In this document: positions 61,970 to 64,000 of the stretch, in pieces
How the letters are laid out: each line of letters opens with the position of its first letter
How positions within the stretch are numbered: position 1 is the first letter of the stretch
NCBI GenBank assembly: GCA_002746535.1
Contig: NVWA01000011.1
Location: forward strand, 14,610-78,609
Reading direction: 5' to 3'
DNA length: 64,000 nt
Source of the DNA: Planctomycetota bacterium
GTDB taxonomy: Bacteria > Planctomycetota > GCA-2746535
Program-made: the position numbers and the translations under genes
The notes under the pieces: generated by a model
Told to the model about the DNA's origin: nothing
Databases searched by the model: none
What the model saw: the letters and a program-made list of their open reading frames with translations, nothing else

Positions 61970-62863
61970 ATGAACAAGAGGTGGATTTTTTTAATTGTTT
62001 TACTTATTCCTGCGGTACTCATTTGTGCACCTAAAAAGAAACCTAAGAAAAAGAAAGTGACCTCTTATGATATTCCCAAAGAGATTACAAAAGACTTGGT
62101 CTTAGAGCCAAGAAAAAAACCTTATACCACAATAGGGTTCGTTATTAAAAAGGGAGTAAGCTTGACAATTAAGCCTGGAGTGAAAATTGAAGCTTTTGAA
62201 ATACCGGGGGAAGAAGGCTTTAAGAAGTTTCCTGCTTTTGTATCCATAGGAACGCTAAAAATCGGTAAGAAAAAATCTAAGAAAAAGGTTTTGTTTTTGG
62301 GTGTTCCGCCTTTAGTCATGTTGCGGTTAGGTTCAAAAGCTGAAATCTATAATACTAATTTTTTTATAAAATCGTGGAAGGATAAAGGGGCTAGCGGTTC
62401 TGTGGTGGATTGCGAAATATCATCAGAATTCATTTTCACCTTCACCGTTCCAAAAACGGGATTAATGAAATATGAAAAGACTGTTTTTAGACTTGGAGAA
62501 AAAGCTAATTCAAGAAAACAAAATTTTATGATCGAAGGCTCTGTTGAAAAAGGCAGAAAAAGTTTATCGTTTGAAAGTTGTGCCTTTATGAGCATATACG
62601 ATGAGAAGACCAAGGCCTTCAAAATGTCAGAGTATATAAGTTCATCAATATTAATATTTGGAAAAAAAGTCGATCTATTTGTGAGTATAAAGTGGGTTAA
62701 GCTGGATGCACCAAAGTTGCCAGTGGCTTCTTATATTTATTTTCATAACCAAAGGGATCGAAAACTTGCCAAAGAGATAGCTCAAGGCAATAAAGGGCTG
62801 AATCTGAAGATTGCCAAGAAGCCCCTCACTAAATTTAAAAAGTTTACTGTAAAACCGAAATGA
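61970..62863 (+). CDS. secreted Lys-rich protein of unknown function
   Basis: Signal peptide (WIFLIVLLIPAVLICA), then a very basic stretch (PKKKPKKKKV). Residues 45-180 show short beta strands with a GVSLTIKPGVKIEAF element, the pattern seen in cell-surface beta-helix proteins where a default element is kept at a fixed position. No family is named with confidence. It is about 30 percent charged with Lys in excess. AAAGGG supports the start. It converges with the coiled-coil gene, with 2 bases between the stops. Confidence 0.65.
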   Translation: MNKRWIFLIVLLIPAVLICAPKKKPKKKKVTSYDIPKEITKDLVLEPRKKPYTTIGFVIKKGVSLTIKPGVKIEAFEIPGEEGFKKFPAFVSIGTLKIGKKKSKKKVLFLGVPPLVMLRLGSKAEIYNTNFFIKSWKDKGASGSVVDCEISSEFIFTFTVPKTGLMKYEKTVFRLGEKANSRKQNFMIEGSVEKGRKSLSFESCAFMSIYDEKTKAFKMSEYISSSILIFGKKVDLFVSIKWVKLDAPKLPVASYIYFHNQRDRKLAKEIAQGNKGLNLKIAKKPLTKFKKFTVKPK

Positions 62864-62865
62864 AG

Positions 62866-63999
62866 TTAATTGAGCAATTTCTTATATTTTTCTTCAAACG
62901 TGAAGCAATCGGTTGTGTCGGTGTTAAAAGTTTTGCGAGAATCTTCTAAGGCTTTTGTGCGATCGTATGTTATTTTTAAATTGTCGTTGGCTTTTTTGAT
63001 TTCTTTAATGTAGTATTTTTGATCGCGCGTATCTTCTTCAAGGTATTCTTTTAAAATGACAAGACGGTTTTTATATCCCATTTTTTGAATGTTTAATTTG
63101 ATTTGGCAGACATCAATGGTGGCATTTTTAAAAGCAACTAGATCGGCAGTGATCTTTTTTTCGATACTCAAATCTTGTTGAATAGATTTTAATAATTTAA
63201 TTTTGATATTTTCTTTAATTAATGTTTTTTCGAAAAAAAGCTTATCTAGCTTATCTCTATTAACACTTTTAGAGATAGAATCTTTTACCACAACGCTTTC
63301 GATAACATCCTTTTCTTTTAATCGTGCTTCATCAGCTTTGATTTGACCGGCTAAAAGTATTGGCCTAAACTTAACTTGTTGAATTCGAGCATTGGCATTA
63401 TCCATTAAGATTTGAAGCCGCATCTTTTTAGCACCATCTTTATCATTTTTTTGAATGAGTAGAAATTCTTTTAATTTATTGACGTAACCTTCATATACAT
63501 ACCTTTTTTCTTCTGACACGCATTTTATTAATTCCAGCGAATAAATATTAAACTCACTAAAGGCTTCACTCTTTTTATCCATATGTTTTTCAATTACTTC
63601 GAGTTCAACCTTTAACATCATATAATATAGGTAGTGAATTTTGTGTAATATAACTTGTGATGCTAATTCTATTTTTTTAAATGCTGCAATTAATTTTGTC
63701 TGATCTTCTTTTGATATTTTTGGATCGCTGCCAGCTTTGATGACGGCAAACATTTTATCTCTAATCTCATTGATAAATTTTAATTTTAAATCATCAATTT
63801 CTTTAGCTACACTAATATTCTTCTTTAATATGTCTTGATCATTTGGGTAGCGTTTGATATTCATGGAAACGATTTGGGATTCGTTCATTGGTTGCATAAC
63901 GATGATCCCTTTATTTTTATTTGGGTCATTCATCGGTTTTAATAATTTCTTAAATTTATCTGCGACAACATATTCTGGCTCACTAACGGCAAGAAAATT
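62866..63999 (-). CDS. coiled-coil protein of unknown function, 5'-truncated by the window edge
   Basis: The frame contains an ATG at 63933 but stays open upstream to the edge (reading NFLAVSEPEYVVADKFKKLLKP just before that ATG), so the true start is probably outside. The visible part is 355 residues from that ATG and almost entirely Lys/Glu-rich helix with heptad-like spacing (KKIELASQVILHKIHYLYYMMLKVELEVIEKHM), as in coiled coils. No signal peptide or motif is visible in the part present. Function is unknown. Confidence 0.65.
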   Translation of the reverse strand, partial: NFLAVSEPEYVVADKFKKLLKPMNDPNKNKGIIVMQPMNESQIVSMNIKRYPNDQDILKKNISVAKEIDDLKLKFINEIRDKMFAVIKAGSDPKISKEDQTKLIAAFKKIELASQVILHKIHYLYYMMLKVELEVIEKHMDKKSEAFSEFNIYSLELIKCVSEEKRYVYEGYVNKLKEFLLIQKNDKDGAKKMRLQILMDNANARIQQVKFRPILLAGQIKADEARLKEKDVIESVVVKDSISKSVNRDKLDKLFFEKTLIKENIKIKLLKSIQQDLSIEKKITADLVAFKNATIDVCQIKLNIQKMGYKNRLVILKEYLEEDTRDQKYYIKEIKKANDNLKITYDRTKALEDSRKTFNTDTTDCFTFEEKYKKLLN

Positions 64000-64000
64000 A

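Noticed and set aside
1..64000. tRNA, rRNA or known riboswitch genes
   Set aside because: Intergenic regions were read on both strands for cloverleaf ends and conserved cores; none was convincing.

Overview
The window looks like a piece of the chromosome of an AT-rich marine Gram-negative bacterium, most probably a Lentisphaera-like member of the Lentisphaerota (Planctomycetota or Kiritimatiellota relatives are the alternatives). This rests on the gene mix and is inference: a sulfatase, GH78-type rhamnosidase, heparinase, DUF4091/GH123-like and alkaline-ceramidase-like genes, a formylglycine-generating-enzyme (FGE)-fold lipoprotein, very large repetitive surface proteins, and a tripartite metal-efflux system with TolC-type outer-membrane factor. 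No rRNA, tRNA, CRISPR array, transposase or phage gene was seen.

Layout. 1-2841: 5'-truncated unknown beta-rich protein. 2.9-8.6 kb: an IclR-type regulator flanked by a metallophosphoesterase (divergent) and a sulfatase plus FAD oxidoreductase pair (convergent). 8.9-17.5 kb: secreted GH123/DUF4091-like protein, a 3'-truncated beta-helix protein, a 1258-residue Ig/FN3 protein with distinct base composition, and then the orphan C-terminal 170 codons of a second GH123/DUF4091 gene. This arrangement reads as a tandem duplication interrupted or replaced by foreign DNA. 17.6-19.4 kb: two translationally coupled RlaP-type nucleotidyltransferases. 19.5-25.9 kb: a second carbohydrate cluster (AXE1-type esterase, GH78-type rhamnosidase overlapping an SGNH hydrolase, heparinase II/III-type lyase), all without signal peptides. 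26-33.3 kb: housekeeping and miscellaneous genes, including DNA polymerase II (polB), with a strong terminator-type hairpin on each side of it. 33.3-43.0 kb: a heavy-metal island (cusA/cusB/cusC-like genes, a double TRASH/YHS His-rich protein, a secreted Cys-rich protein, and a divergent three-part CopZ-MerT-HMA fusion). 43.08-43.34 kb: a 259-bp mobile-type element with nearly perfect 46-bp terminal inverted repeats. 43.4-45.1 kb: two coupled unknown genes. 45.4-56.5 kb: one giant gene of about 3700 codons. 56.6-64 kb: an FN3/FGE-fold lipoprotein, a secreted esterase, and two unknown proteins, the last running off the right edge.

How the genes may work together (inference). The two carbohydrate clusters would jointly deal with a sulfated, rhamnose- and uronate-containing algal polysaccharide: the sulfatase, esterase, rhamnosidase and lyase lack export signals and so probably finish oligosaccharides inside the cell, while the secreted GH123-like and beta-helix proteins act outside. 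The metal island is a coherent copper/silver (possibly mercury) resistance unit. The 1258-residue and giant proteins end in the same unusual tail, Gly-rich then Cys-Ser-Tyr, a hydrophobic helix and a basic end, which points to a shared surface-sorting pathway. The most novel-looking items are that tail, the modular giant protein, the interrupted duplication, and the CopZ-MerT-HMA fusion.
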